From SKPS01 sp964469215 (GTDB taxonomy: Bacteria; Bacteroidota; Bacteroidia; Bacteroidales; SKPS01), in the NCBI GenBank assembly GCA_964469215.1, contig CAYXYB010000012.1, positions 1 through 64,000 of the forward strand: a DNA stretch of 64,000 bases, read 5' to 3'. The notes under the pieces were generated by a model. That model was not told the DNA's origin and did no database searches. It saw only the letters and a program-made list of their open reading frames with translations. Position numbers and translations under genes: made by a program. Positions 16,796 to 27,083 of the stretch are shown here, piece by piece (position 1 is the stretch's first letter; each line of letters begins with the position of its first letter).

Positions 16796-19700
16796 ATGTC
16801 AGCTATAAGATATTTAAGGAGTTTATTAATCATTTTCACTCTGATCTTTTTCAACCTAACAATTATGAATGCCCAGACATCAGTAAAAACAGGACCATAC
16901 GAAAACCAGTGGAAAGAGGTTGATTCATTGATTGAAAAGCAACTACCTAAATCAGCATTGGCTATCGTTGATAGAATCTATAGCGATGCGTTAAAGCGCC
17001 AACTGAATCCTGAAGTTGTCAGGGCTGTAACATACAGAATAGCTATCAAAGCCACTTTCGAGGAGGAGGTTACCCCCATGGCGATTCAGATTCTTACTGG
17101 CGAGACAGGTAAGAGCAGTGACCCCATTGTGACAGCCATTTTTGAGTCGATGCTTGCTGAGGTTTACCTGGGTTATTACAGGCAGAATTATTACAGGTTT
17201 TCGAAGCGTGGTGTGACTTCAGGATATGATGAGCAGGATTTCAGGCTCTGGGATATCACCAGACTGGTTGATGAAATCACACTTCATTATAAAAAGTCAC
17301 TCGCAAACGACAGGTTACTGAAGGAAACAGCTCTGAAGAATTACCATCAGATACTTCAACCGGGTAAAGAATCACAAACATATCGCCCGACACTTTACGA
17401 TCTTCTTGCACACCGTGCTTTGGAGTTTTTCACATCCGATATTACCGGGCTTTCCAGGCCGGCAGAACAGTTCACCCTGGATGATCCTGCTTATCTTGGT
17501 GATAACAATACATTTGTAAATCTGACAATTAATAAAGGTGATACACAGTCGCTTCTTTTTCAGGCTGTGCAGATTTACAGGGAGTTAACGCTTTTTCATC
17601 TTAAAAGCAACGATCCCCGCGCCATGGTGGAGATTACAATCGACAGGCTGAAATTTGCAAGACAAAAAGGGGGGTCAATACCTCAGGTAGATAAGCTGTA
17701 CATTGATCAACTCGAAAATCAGGCTGAAACTTACAAATCACACTCTTTTTACCCATGGTTACGCTATCAGGTGGCAGATATATATTTCCGTAATTCACAG
17801 GAGCGTTCAGTAGTTGCAAAAGATGAAGATGGGAAACTTTTTATTGTGAAGGCATGGGAGGTTTGTAGTGAGGCGATAGAAAGATATCCCAAAGGGGAAG
17901 GGGTTGCAGAATGTAAAAACCTCATTTCCAATATCGAGCAAAAGCAATTGTGGCTCAACACACCAGAAGTCATTCCTGTCGGTCAGGGATTGCTTTTTTT
18001 AACAGAATACCGGAACCTCAGCTCAGTAAATTACAGACTCATCAGGGTGAATTACGATAAGTACGCCGAGATGAATAAAAAAGAACAGGAGGAGATGCTG
18101 AACTGGTTAAAAAGCCTGAAGCCAGTGCAAAGCTGGGTTCTTTCACTTGAAGACCGCCGTGACTTTCTGAGTCACTCATTTGAATATGCAGTACCGATCA
18201 ATGAGCCCGGGTTTTATGTTCTGATGTCCTCTTCATCCCCTTCTTTTGGGATAAAGGATAATGAGGTTGCCATATCACCATTTCAGGTGAGCAATATTTC
18301 CTATGTAAGCCGTACCGGGCAGAACGGAGAGGGGATATTACTAGTTACCGACCGCACTTCAGGTGCACCGTTGTCTGGGATTAAGGTTATTGCCAACCTC
18401 AGTTACTACGACTATTCGACCCGAAAATGGACAAATCGTGTTTATGGGGAATATATAACCAACAAGGATGGTTTGGTCAGGATTCCGCCGCAGTCAGACA
18501 CCCGGAGTGGAAGTTTGAGTTTTGTGTTTGCAGGGTCAAAAGGAGACACCCTCCAAAGCATTACGAGTTCGTATTATACAGAGAAGAAGGAAGTTGCCGT
18601 GAAAGAGACATATCAGAATCTTATATTTCTTGACAGGAAAATATACAGGCCGGGGCAGACTGTATATTTCAAAGGGATAATGATACGGAGTCAGGGCAAG
18701 GTGAATTCGGTTGCGGTTGATCAGTCTACCACTGTGAAGCTTCTTGATGTAAACCGCAAGATGGTTGCAGAGCTTACATTCAGGACCAATGAATACGGAA
18801 GTTTTCAGGGCAGTTTTGTTTTACCCGTTTCGGGCCTTACCGGCCAGTATGTTTTATCTACCGATCTGGGTTCTGAATATTTCATAGTCGAGGAGTACAA
18901 GCGTCCCCGGTTCAGTGTTGATATGATGCCTGTCACGGGGAGCTACCGGCCGGGTGATGAGGTTGTGGCTAAAGGGAAGGCAGAGGCCTATGCCGGGTTC
19001 AGCCTTACCGGTGCCAATGTGAAATGGCGGGTCACCAGAGAGGTAAGGTATCCATGGATTACAGATTACAGGTATTATCCGATACAACGAAGAACGGTGG
19101 AGGTGGCTCAGGGAGAGACAGTAATAGGTGAAGACGGGGTATTCAGCATCCGGTTCAAAGCTGTTCCCGAACCCGGCATTTCACCAGAAAGTAATCCGGC
19201 TTTCTATTATGTTGTCAGCACCGATGTTACAGACCTCAATGGAGAAACACATTCCGGCAATACAACGATTGCAGTGGGTTATACCACCCTTCTCCTCACC
19301 GCCGACGTTCCCGGGGAGGTCGAAAAGGGGCAGAATCTGACATTCCCGATAAAGGCAACAAATCTCAACATGCAGCCTGTGAAGGTGCCGGGGAGATGGA
19401 TATTATACCGCATTCCTGAACCTAAAAAGGTTTATCGCAAGAGGCTTTGGAAAAATCCTGATACATGGCTGATGGAGGAGGCGGTATTCAGGAAGATGTT
19501 TCCTTACGATCACTATCGTGATGACGACAATAAAAGTTCTGCAAGGGAAAAAGTTGCAGATGGAACATTCAGCACACCTGATCAGGCGACAGTGGATCTG
19601 CCTAACCTGGTGAAATCACCTTCGGGAACATATTTGCTTGTACTTGAAGCTGAGGATCCATTTGGTGGCATTGTTACCGGTGAAAAGAGGTTTCTGCTTT

Positions 19701-22700
19701 TCGGAAAAGAGGAAAAGAACATTCCTGAGCCGGCATTCTTCAATGTGAGGGTACTTAAAAACCAGGCCGAACCTGGTGAAGTCATCACCATTCTTGTTGG
19801 TTCTTCAGAGAGCACCCATTTAAGTTACTCCATTGAGGTTGACGGAAGGGTACAGGAGGAAAGGTGGATAGCACTCAAAGGGAGGCAACATCAGATATCA
19901 ATTCCTGTAATGGAACACCACCGGGGTGGAATAGTGTTCCATTACATCGGTGTTTACCAGAACAGGTCTTTTACCGGGAGCAGTATCATTGGTGTTCCTT
20001 ACAGCAACAAGAAGCTGGATATCAGCTTCGCAACTTTCAGAGACAAACTACAACCAGGCGAAAAGGAGGAGTATCGTATTATAATTCGTGGCCCGGGCGG
20101 GGAAAGGGTGATGGCAGAGCTCCTCTCCGGGATGTATGATGCTTCTCTCGATCAGTTTGCCTCAAACGACTGGACATTAAGCCCCTTTCAACCAAACCGC
20201 ACACGGCAGGGATGGAGTGCCAACCTGTTTGGTGCCCGCAGAGGCAGCATATACGGAGGTTTCAGTTCACCGAGATTGAAAGAGCGGAACATCATTTACG
20301 ACAGGCTGAACTGGTTTGGATTTGATCCCGTTTATGGGTACTACAAAGGTTTGGGGTACTTTGCAAATTTTGAAGCAGAGAAGGAAGAAGGGATGACATC
20401 TGATCTTCCTCAGAGATATCTTTTTGAAGGGGCAAGGATGAAGGGAAAGGATAATGGTATTTCTGGCACAGATGACTCGGATGTTGAAGAAGACTCGGTG
20501 GCTACCGGAGGAGCACTGCAGCAACCTGTTGCTGAACAGCCGGCGGTCCAGCCCCGCACTAACTTCAACGAAACTGCCTTTTTCTATCCTCAGTTGAAAA
20601 CCGATGATGAGGGGAATGTTGTCTTCAGCTATACTGTTCCTGAGTCGCTCACTGCCTGGAAGCTGCTGTTGCTTGCCCACACCCCTGATCTGAAGGCAGG
20701 TACGCTGGTGAAGAAACTGGTAACACAGAAGGAGCTGATGGTGATCCCCAATGCGCCCCGTTTCTTCCGTGAGAATGACCGGATAACCTTTACAGCTAAG
20801 GTTACCAATCTTTCAGACGTGGAACAGACCTGCAATGTGGTGCTAAAACTAACCAACGGACTCACAGGGGATGATATTGATGGTTTGTGCGGTAATCTGC
20901 AACCCCGGAATCAGGTTTTAGTGAAGCCGGGCCAGAGCGGTCTTGTATCCTGGGAGCTTAAAATACCTGAGCGTACCGGTGCGATAACATACCATGTGAC
21001 AGCCATCTCCGGAACCTTCAGCGATGGTGAGGAGATGACAATACCGGTTCTTACCAACAGGATGCTGGTGACCGAGAGCATGCCTCTCTGGCTGAAGGGC
21101 AGGCAGACAAAAAGTTTCAGAATGGACAAGCTGCTAAATTCGGGTACGTCATCAACCCTCAGGCATCATAAACTCACTCTTGAATATACCTCCAACCCGG
21201 CATGGTATGTCATTCAGGCTTTACCTTACCTTATGGAGTTCCCATATGAATGCCTGGAACAGACTTTCAGCCGTTTTTATGCCAATGCCCTGGCCTCACA
21301 CATTGCAAACTCCCAGCCGCGCATAAAAGCGGTGTTTGAAGTCTGGCGGGATTTAACCCCTGATGCATTGATGTCGAACCTGGAGAAGAACCAGGAGCTA
21401 AAGGCACTTTTAGTGGAGGAGACACCCTGGGTGAGGGATGCAGCATCGGAAACCGACCGCAAACAGCGGATAGCACTGTTGTTCGACCTTAACAGGATGG
21501 CAGATGAAATGTCGCTTACACTTACCAAGCTCAGGGATCAGCAGGTTTCCAACGGCGGGTGGCCATGGTTCAAAGGGGGGCCTGACAGTTGGTATATCAC
21601 CCAGCATATTGTAACCGGTATTGGCAGACTACAGGCTATGGATGTGTTACCCGCCGCCACCCGGAACGACCTTGAAGATATAACCACCCGGGCAGTTGCT
21701 TACATCGATGCGCGGATGAATGAACACTACCTGGAACTTAAGAAAACATACCATGATAAACCGTCAGAGCTGCAGAAAAACCATCTTACCAGTATCACAA
21801 TAATGTATCTGTATACCAGAAGCTTCTACATGAAGAGTCACCCGTTGCCTGAAACTGCAAAGGAGGCATTCGGCTGGCTGAAAAAGCAGGCTTTGGCCTA
21901 CTGGACAGGGGAGGGGCTTATGATGCAGGGCTACCTGGCGGTGGCACTCAACAGGCTTGATGAGCGAACTACGGCACTGTTGATAATGAGGTCTTTAAAA
22001 GAGCGCAGTCTGGTGAGTGAGGAGATGGGCAGGTACTGGAGTGCATCGCCGGGGTTTTACTGGTATGAAGCACCCATTGAGAGACAGGCAATCCTGATAG
22101 AAGCTTTTGCAGAGGTCTCAGGCGACGCGGATGCCGTTGAGGAGATGAAAGCGTGGTTGCTGAAGCAGAAACAGACTCAGGACTGGAAGACAACCAAGGC
22201 TACTGTGGAGGCTTGTTATGCTCTGTTGCTGAGGGGCACCGACCTGTTAGCCGAAACGGAGCCGGCCCGGATAACGGTAGGCTCGCAATTGGTTGACCCT
22301 TATAAAGATGGCAGTGCAACTCCCGAGGCAGGAACCGGATACTTCAAAGTGTCGTGGAGCGGTGTGGAGGTGACCCCGGCAATGGGCAATGTGACGGTCA
22401 CCGGCAGCAGTCAGGGAGTGTCATGGGGTGCACTATACTGGCAGTATTTCGAGAACCTGGACAAAATCACCGGTTTTGCCACCCCGCTCGAAATCAGAAA
22501 GAAACTCTTTGTGGAGGAGAATACCCCCTCAGGTGTCGTTATGAAACCCATCACCGACGGCAACTCCATAAAGGTTGGCGACAGGATAGTTGTGAGGATA
22601 GAGTTGCGCGTTGACCGTGACATGGAATATGTGCACATGAAAGATATGCGTGCATCTGCATTTGAACCGGTTACCACTGTGTCGGGATACCGCTGGCAGG

Positions 22701-22903
22701 GTGGCCTTGGCTATTATGAAAGCCCGCGCGATGCTGCTGTGAACTTCTTCTTCGACTACCTCCGAAAGGGTACATACCTGTTCGAGTACAAGCTCTTTGC
22801 CACACACGCCGGGGAGTTCTCAAACGGGATTACCACCATTCAGTGTATGTATGCGCCTGAGTTTGCCTCGAATTCCGAGGGAATCAGAGTGGTAATTGAG
22901 TAG
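16796..22903 (+). CDS. bacterial alpha-2-macroglobulin with thioester motif
   Basis: 2035 residues. A signal peptide (LLIIFTLIFFNLTIMNAQ) is followed by a ~350-residue helical N-terminal region, then MG domains (MG2-like YQNLIFLDRKIYRPGQTVYFKG near 605-625), a bait-type stretch with low-complexity linker (about 1215-1260), the A2M domain (FNETAFFYPQLKTDDEGNVVFSYTVPESLTAWKL) and the thioester domain. C1486-L-E-Q lies in FPYECLEQTFSRF, so the internal thioester can form. The receptor-like C-terminal domain ends near 2035. Such proteins trap attacking proteases covalently in the periplasm or at the surface. No penicillin-binding protein gene (pbpC), its frequent partner, is adjacent. It is monocistronic. 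Confidence 0.92.
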   Translation: MSAIRYLRSLLIIFTLIFFNLTIMNAQTSVKTGPYENQWKEVDSLIEKQLPKSALAIVDRIYSDALKRQLNPEVVRAVTYRIAIKATFEEEVTPMAIQILTGETGKSSDPIVTAIFESMLAEVYLGYYRQNYYRFSKRGVTSGYDEQDFRLWDITRLVDEITLHYKKSLANDRLLKETALKNYHQILQPGKESQTYRPTLYDLLAHRALEFFTSDITGLSRPAEQFTLDDPAYLGDNNTFVNLTINKGDTQSLLFQAVQIYRELTLFHLKSNDPRAMVEITIDRLKFARQKGGSIPQVDKLYIDQLENQAETYKSHSFYPWLRYQVADIYFRNSQERSVVAKDEDGKLFIVKAWEVCSEAIERYPKGEGVAECKNLISNIEQKQLWLNTPEVIPVGQGLLFLTEYRNLSSVNYRLIRVNYDKYAEMNKKEQEEMLNWLKSLKPVQSWVLSLEDRRDFLSHSFEYAVPINEPGFYVLMSSSSPSFGIKDNEVAISPFQVSNISYVSRTGQNGEGILLVTDRTSGAPLSGIKVIANLSYYDYSTRKWTNRVYGEYITNKDGLVRIPPQSDTRSGSLSFVFAGSKGDTLQSITSSYYTEKKEVAVKETYQNLIFLDRKIYRPGQTVYFKGIMIRSQGKVNSVAVDQSTTVKLLDVNRKMVAELTFRTNEYGSFQGSFVLPVSGLTGQYVLSTDLGSEYFIVEEYKRPRFSVDMMPVTGSYRPGDEVVAKGKAEAYAGFSLTGANVKWRVTREVRYPWITDYRYYPIQRRTVEVAQGETVIGEDGVFSIRFKAVPEPGISPESNPAFYYVVSTDVTDLNGETHSGNTTIAVGYTTLLLTADVPGEVEKGQNLTFPIKATNLNMQPVKVPGRWILYRIPEPKKVYRKRLWKNPDTWLMEEAVFRKMFPYDHYRDDDNKSSAREKVADGTFSTPDQATVDLPNLVKSPSGTYLLVLEAEDPFGGIVTGEKRFLLFGKEEKNIPEPAFFNVRVLKNQAEPGEVITILVGSSESTHLSYSIEVDGRVQEERWIALKGRQHQISIPVMEHHRGGIVFHYIGVYQNRSFTGSSIIGVPYSNKKLDISFATFRDKLQPGEKEEYRIIIRGPGGERVMAELLSGMYDASLDQFASNDWTLSPFQPNRTRQGWSANLFGARRGSIYGGFSSPRLKERNIIYDRLNWFGFDPVYGYYKGLGYFANFEAEKEEGMTSDLPQRYLFEGARMKGKDNGISGTDDSDVEEDSVATGGALQQPVAEQPAVQPRTNFNETAFFYPQLKTDDEGNVVFSYTVPESLTAWKLLLLAHTPDLKAGTLVKKLVTQKELMVIPNAPRFFRENDRITFTAKVTNLSDVEQTCNVVLKLTNGLTGDDIDGLCGNLQPRNQVLVKPGQSGLVSWELKIPERTGAITYHVTAISGTFSDGEEMTIPVLTNRMLVTESMPLWLKGRQTKSFRMDKLLNSGTSSTLRHHKLTLEYTSNPAWYVIQALPYLMEFPYECLEQTFSRFYANALASHIANSQPRIKAVFEVWRDLTPDALMSNLEKNQELKALLVEETPWVRDAASETDRKQRIALLFDLNRMADEMSLTLTKLRDQQVSNGGWPWFKGGPDSWYITQHIVTGIGRLQAMDVLPAATRNDLEDITTRAVAYIDARMNEHYLELKKTYHDKPSELQKNHLTSITIMYLYTRSFYMKSHPLPETAKEAFGWLKKQALAYWTGEGLMMQGYLAVALNRLDERTTALLIMRSLKERSLVSEEMGRYWSASPGFYWYEAPIERQAILIEAFAEVSGDADAVEEMKAWLLKQKQTQDWKTTKATVEACYALLLRGTDLLAETEPARITVGSQLVDPYKDGSATPEAGTGYFKVSWSGVEVTPAMGNVTVTGSSQGVSWGALYWQYFENLDKITGFATPLEIRKKLFVEENTPSGVVMKPITDGNSIKVGDRIVVRIELRVDRDMEYVHMKDMRASAFEPVTTVSGYRWQGGLGYYESPRDAAVNFFFDYLRKGTYLFEYKLFATHAGEFSNGITTIQCMYAPEFASNSEGIRVVIE

Positions 22904-22984
22904 GAAAGTGAGCAGGCGACTTTTTCCTGGAGCAATAAATAAGTTAACGCCGTAGGTATTATCGAGGCCACCAATCAAAAGCCC

Positions 22985-24136
22985 CTACTGCAGGCAGCAC
23001 TGTTTGTATTTCCTGCCACTGCCGCAGGGGCATGGATCGTTGCGGCCGGGTGCTTTCTCAATTTGTTTTGATAAACTGAAAGAGGGGCTAAAAGAAGAGA
23101 GTTTGTCAGGATAAGGTTGACCGGTGAAATCGGGTTCTGTATCCCCCAAAAGGTTCCTTATGGGTGGATTCATATTAATGATTTTTGAAGTCGGTTCGGC
23201 CGGCACTTCTATATTCAGCCTGATGAAAGCTTCAAACAAAGGGGTGATACAGACTTCCTCTTTATACGAATCGGTGAACTTTTTGCCGGATTCTTTAATC
23301 TCAACCAACCCAAAGGGATGCAGGCATTTATTAAAGGTACGATAGCTATAGCAACTAAAAAAGTCCTCAACAGGTGTCTGACCCCAGGAATCTTCAAAGT
23401 CATCTGTTACCATCGGAAATGCAGTAAGGGTTTTGTCGGCATAAAATCTGACATCACGATACCCGGTACCATACTTATGAAGCAAAAACAAAGTGAAACC
23501 AAAACCCAACTGAGCTGCAGTATCGGAGGAGTAATTGTCCAGACATGCCCAGTTAAACTTCATGTAATAAGCAGAAAACAAGGCATCAAGCATTTCGCCG
23601 GGTTTGTTAAGCAGCTTTTTCCCTTTGCGGGTAAGGAACCATTTGGTTTTATCCTTACCTCTTCCTTTTCTGGCAAGACCCGCCAACTCACAAGTCAATC
23701 TGGCGATATGTAACTGGAACCAGTCCAGCTCTTTCTGAAGAGGTTGAAATCCAATTTCAATGAAATGTTCAGGGAAAACCCGTGTTTGATAAACCTCCTG
23801 CACCAGCCAGCGTGGCAGCGCCCCTGTTGCGGTTAACTTCAACGGTTTATCCTCAGTAATAGCTTTCAGAACGTGCATGCAGATCCGCAGAAATGGGGAT
23901 GTCATTGCCAGCTCATCCGGGACACAAGGGTTAAGAGTGATCATGGTGCCATGGTTAAACAGCATACTTAAAAGCTGGTGAAGCTGAGCCGGCGACAACC
24001 CCTCTGCATCCTCACGAGGTGCATTGTTGTACTTAGACATCATCTTCCCAATAAAAGCGTTCATCTCTTCCTCGGATTGAACATTGCCTTTATCAATCTC
24101 ATCCTTAAGCTTAGCTAAGATATCTTTTATTTCCAT
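22985..24136 (-). CDS. SEC-C motif protein of unknown function
   Basis: 383 residues from the ATG at 24136 (a TTG four codons upstream is less likely). The C-terminus PGRNDPCPCGSGRKYKQCCLQ is a SEC-C zinc-binding motif, as in SecA tails. The N-terminal ~60 residues are charged and helical; the middle (residues 75-330) is aromatic-rich, with RWLVQEVYQTRVFPEHF, FLTRKGKKLLNKPGEMLDALF and FADKTLTAFPMVTDDFEDSW-type segments, in a pattern seen in helical, possibly nucleic-acid-associated plasmid and phage proteins, but I do not recognise it. A -7-like box almost touches the start codon. Confidence 0.7.
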   Translation of the reverse strand: MEIKDILAKLKDEIDKGNVQSEEEMNAFIGKMMSKYNNAPREDAEGLSPAQLHQLLSMLFNHGTMITLNPCVPDELAMTSPFLRICMHVLKAITEDKPLKLTATGALPRWLVQEVYQTRVFPEHFIEIGFQPLQKELDWFQLHIARLTCELAGLARKGRGKDKTKWFLTRKGKKLLNKPGEMLDALFSAYYMKFNWACLDNYSSDTAAQLGFGFTLFLLHKYGTGYRDVRFYADKTLTAFPMVTDDFEDSWGQTPVEDFFSCYSYRTFNKCLHPFGLVEIKESGKKFTDSYKEEVCITPLFEAFIRLNIEVPAEPTSKIINMNPPIRNLLGDTEPDFTGQPYPDKLSSFSPSFSLSKQIEKAPGRNDPCPCGSGRKYKQCCLQ

Positions 24137-24145
24137 TTTTTTTTT

Positions 24146-24153
24146 CAAAGGTA
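24146..24153 (-). promoter_or_regulatory. -7-like box at the start of the SEC-C gene
   Basis: TACCTTTG on the minus strand ends 9 nt before the ATG at 24136. If used, the transcript would be nearly leaderless. No good -33 element is seen. Confidence 0.25.
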
Positions 24154-24218
24154 ATCAGGAATGAATTAACTAAATACCTATTCCATAAAAAGCAGGTATT
24201 TTTTATTTTTTTGATCAC

Positions 24219-24274
24219 TTTTTCAGAGTATACCCTGAAAAAATCATAATAGTTTTGGATTATATCCTGAAAAA
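24219..24274. promoter_or_regulatory. paired operator-like repeats upstream of the SEC-C gene
   Basis: tataccctgaaaaaa (24229-24243) and tatatcctgaaaaat (24261-24274) are direct repeats 32 nt apart, three helical turns. The first is also half of an inverted repeat with tttttcag (24219-24226). The layout fits a protein binding site. Confidence 0.35.
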
Positions 24275-24311
24275 TTAATTTTTTTACCATAAAAGCCTTC
24301 ATGCCTGATAA

Positions 24312-26984
24312 TCACTCAGTGCCATCCGGATACTGTTCCTTCCACCATTCCGGCTGGTCTTTGAGGTATTTGTCCCACCAGGCCATGATGGTGTTGTGCC
24401 ACATGATACGTTTTGAGTAGGTGATGATATGGTGATTTTCACCTTTAACCAGAACAAGTTCCACCGGTCTGCCGAGGAGCTTAAGTGCGGTGTACATCTG
24501 TATGCTTTCACCGGGAGGGACGTTTGTGTCTTCGTCGCCAGTTATGAGGAGCAGCGGTGTGGTTATTTTGTCGGCGTAGAAGAGAGGACTCTGACCGACG
24601 TAGAGTTCCCGGTTGTTCCAGGGGAAGCTAAATGCGCTGGCACCGGCAGAATAGGCATATCCCCAGTACCCTTCACCCCAGTAGCTTGATATTGAGCTTA
24701 TACCGGCATGAGAGATAGCGGTGGCAAAAATATCTGTCCGGGTAAGGAGCAGCATGGTCATGAATCCGCCGTAGGAGGCTCCGGCACAGCCAACCTTCGT
24801 CCTGTCAGCAAAGGGGTGTGCATCCAGGAACTTTTTGGTTCCTTCTATGATCTCATCTGCAACTGTAAAGCCCCAGTTGTTCACATGGGCAGCCGAAAAC
24901 TCCTGCCCGAACCCTACTGCTCCGCTTGGTTGAAGAACGTAAACCAGATAATCGTTTCCTGCCCACAGGTTGAATGGGTACCGCCCTGCAAATGTGCGTC
25001 CAACAGGATTGATACCTCCGTAGTAATAAACTATCACAGGATATGTTTTAGCAGTATCGAACCCCGGTGGATAATACACTCTACCTTTGATAATGATGCC
25101 TGAGGATGCAGTAAAATCCCAGTTCTTTACCTCACCGAACTCCACGTTACGGTAGGTCGCTGCCTCCACATCTTCGAAGGTTGATACCTTCAGAGTTTTC
25201 AGGTCAATGAGTTGCCATGCAGACCAGCTGTTGGCAAGGTTCCCTGAAAAAACAGCCAGAGTGCCCCGGCCGGCAAAATCGACAGAGGTGACGTAGTCCA
25301 CCCCGGTGATGATGCGCGTGAACCGATCCTTTGTCAAGTCGTATCTGTAAAGATTCCGGTAATCCTCTTCTATTACCGTCATATAGATATGCTTATCAAC
25401 AGGATGCCAGAACACGGAGCTTACCGACGGGTTGAAGGCGCGTGTTATTGAGCGCACCGCCTTTGTTTGCAGGTCATAAATATACACCTGAATATCGGAG
25501 TTATGGGGTATAAGACCTTCGGGGATATTAAGACCGGTACCGTTGAATGATTCAGGGCCTCCGGTGGCAAGCAGCGATTTACCGTCAGGGGAGAAGCTGG
25601 CACTTACATCCCAGCTTTCATTGAAAAGAATAGTATCGGTTTTAAAGGTGGCAAGATCCATTACGAACAGATTCTGTTTGCTGTAAGGTCTTTCAGTCAG
25701 ATCAGGGTAGTGCTGGCTGAAGAGTATCCGTTTTCCGTCGGGAGAGATGTCATTCAGAATGGTCGAGAGGTTTCCCCAGGTAAGCCTTGTAGTCATACCC
25801 GAAGTGATATCGTAGCGGTATAGGAACGTACGGTTGCGCCAGCCCGGCTGCCTGTCGGGCATACCCAGGATATGACGCATTACTCCGGGCTTCTCCTCCG
25901 GCTCTTCCCGACCAGAAAAGATAACAAATGATTCATCCGGTGACCAGCGGTAACTGCCGAACCTTTCCAGATCTTTCATTATCATTGTGACAGTACCTTT
26001 TTCAATATCATAAACAAACATGCAGGATTTATCACCCTGAGGGGCAACATATGATATTCTGCTGCTGTTTGGAAGCCAGCTAATTTGCGACACTCTTGAA
26101 TAATTGTAACTGTGTATCAGGCTTTTATCTTTTATCCGGCGAATCTCTGTCCACGACTCGCTCTGGTCACCTGACTGGAGCGACTGCCGGTAACTGACTG
26201 CATAATATTTGCCGTCATAAGACAGAGATATATCAGAAACTTTAATGCCGTCGAGCATGTGGTAAATGTTCTTTCTGTTTTTGGGACTGAGGGTAACTTC
26301 CAAATCGCCTGTGCTGAAAGGGGATTTCAGGGTTAAAGCCGCCGAAAGGTCTGATTTCGTTGCTGTGCCGGGAGGTATTACAAGTTTTACAAGCAGCAGG
26401 TGTGTGCCCCTTTCGAGCTTAAGAGACTTTTTCAGCTTACCGGATTTGCCGTCTGATTCAACAGCAGTTTTAGTGCCTACCTCCTTACCATCAAGCCATG
26501 CCTTCATCATCATACTCCCTGAAATTTCAAGACCGGCGGTGAGCCACCTTTCGGTACGAAGATAGGTGGCAAGGTAAACCACAGTTGACCGGAGAGTATC
26601 AGCGTTATTATCCATACCCGGTTGGCCGTCAATATATGGGATTTCCCCATCCTTATCCGAAGCTATAGCTCTCCATTTCAATTTATTTCCTTCAATCTCA
26701 GTAAATTGCGAATCTACTTCCGGATAATGACCGGCGAAGCTGAACTGATTGCTTTTCAGGTAATCAGCATCAGAAAAGATTTTTTTATTGATATTCGGAA
26801 TATCATCGAACAGCGGAGGTGCAAGCTTCTGCGGAGGCAGTACAAGCCATTTGTTTATGTTGATCTTTACAGATTTGTCGGTGTCTTCTGCAGTAGTCTC
26901 ATTTGTTTGTGAATAGGAGTATTGCAATATGAAAATGCAGATCAGAAATGAGGTCAGAATTGAAAGATGATGTTTTTTTCTCAT
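24312..26984 (-). CDS. prolyl-oligopeptidase-family (S9) serine peptidase, exported
   Basis: 890 residues with a signal peptide (LSILTSFLICIFILQYSYSQ). The middle is a WD40/TolB-like propeller (WSPDESFVIFSGREE, ISPDGKRILFSQHYPD, FSPDGKSLLATGG). The C-terminal alpha/beta-hydrolase domain carries the nucleophile Ser737 in GCAGASYGGFMTMLL, the acid loop GDEDTNVPPGESIQMY and the histidine in GENHHI, so it should be active. Likely substrates are short peptides in the periplasm. A ~230-residue N-terminal extension (NKWLVLPPQKLAPPLF..., sandwich-like) is additional to the minimal family. It stands alone. Confidence 0.9.
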   Translation of the reverse strand: MRKKHHLSILTSFLICIFILQYSYSQTNETTAEDTDKSVKININKWLVLPPQKLAPPLFDDIPNINKKIFSDADYLKSNQFSFAGHYPEVDSQFTEIEGNKLKWRAIASDKDGEIPYIDGQPGMDNNADTLRSTVVYLATYLRTERWLTAGLEISGSMMMKAWLDGKEVGTKTAVESDGKSGKLKKSLKLERGTHLLLVKLVIPPGTATKSDLSAALTLKSPFSTGDLEVTLSPKNRKNIYHMLDGIKVSDISLSYDGKYYAVSYRQSLQSGDQSESWTEIRRIKDKSLIHSYNYSRVSQISWLPNSSRISYVAPQGDKSCMFVYDIEKGTVTMIMKDLERFGSYRWSPDESFVIFSGREEPEEKPGVMRHILGMPDRQPGWRNRTFLYRYDITSGMTTRLTWGNLSTILNDISPDGKRILFSQHYPDLTERPYSKQNLFVMDLATFKTDTILFNESWDVSASFSPDGKSLLATGGPESFNGTGLNIPEGLIPHNSDIQVYIYDLQTKAVRSITRAFNPSVSSVFWHPVDKHIYMTVIEEDYRNLYRYDLTKDRFTRIITGVDYVTSVDFAGRGTLAVFSGNLANSWSAWQLIDLKTLKVSTFEDVEAATYRNVEFGEVKNWDFTASSGIIIKGRVYYPPGFDTAKTYPVIVYYYGGINPVGRTFAGRYPFNLWAGNDYLVYVLQPSGAVGFGQEFSAAHVNNWGFTVADEIIEGTKKFLDAHPFADRTKVGCAGASYGGFMTMLLLTRTDIFATAISHAGISSISSYWGEGYWGYAYSAGASAFSFPWNNRELYVGQSPLFYADKITTPLLLITGDEDTNVPPGESIQMYTALKLLGRPVELVLVKGENHHIITYSKRIMWHNTIMAWWDKYLKDQPEWWKEQYPDGTE

Positions 26985-27016
26985 TTAACTATATTTTATT
27001 GCATAATGTGCTAAGG

Positions 27017-27024
27017 CAAAAATA
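27017..27024 (-). promoter_or_regulatory. candidate -7 box for the S9 peptidase gene
   Basis: On the minus strand TATTTTTG fits TAnnTTTG and lies 32 nt upstream of the start. No matching -33 element. Confidence 0.35.
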
Positions 27025-27083
27025 GAGGAAAATGACCTGAGGAATTTAGATAGTGAATTTTTTACTGGCCATTTGATGGATAA

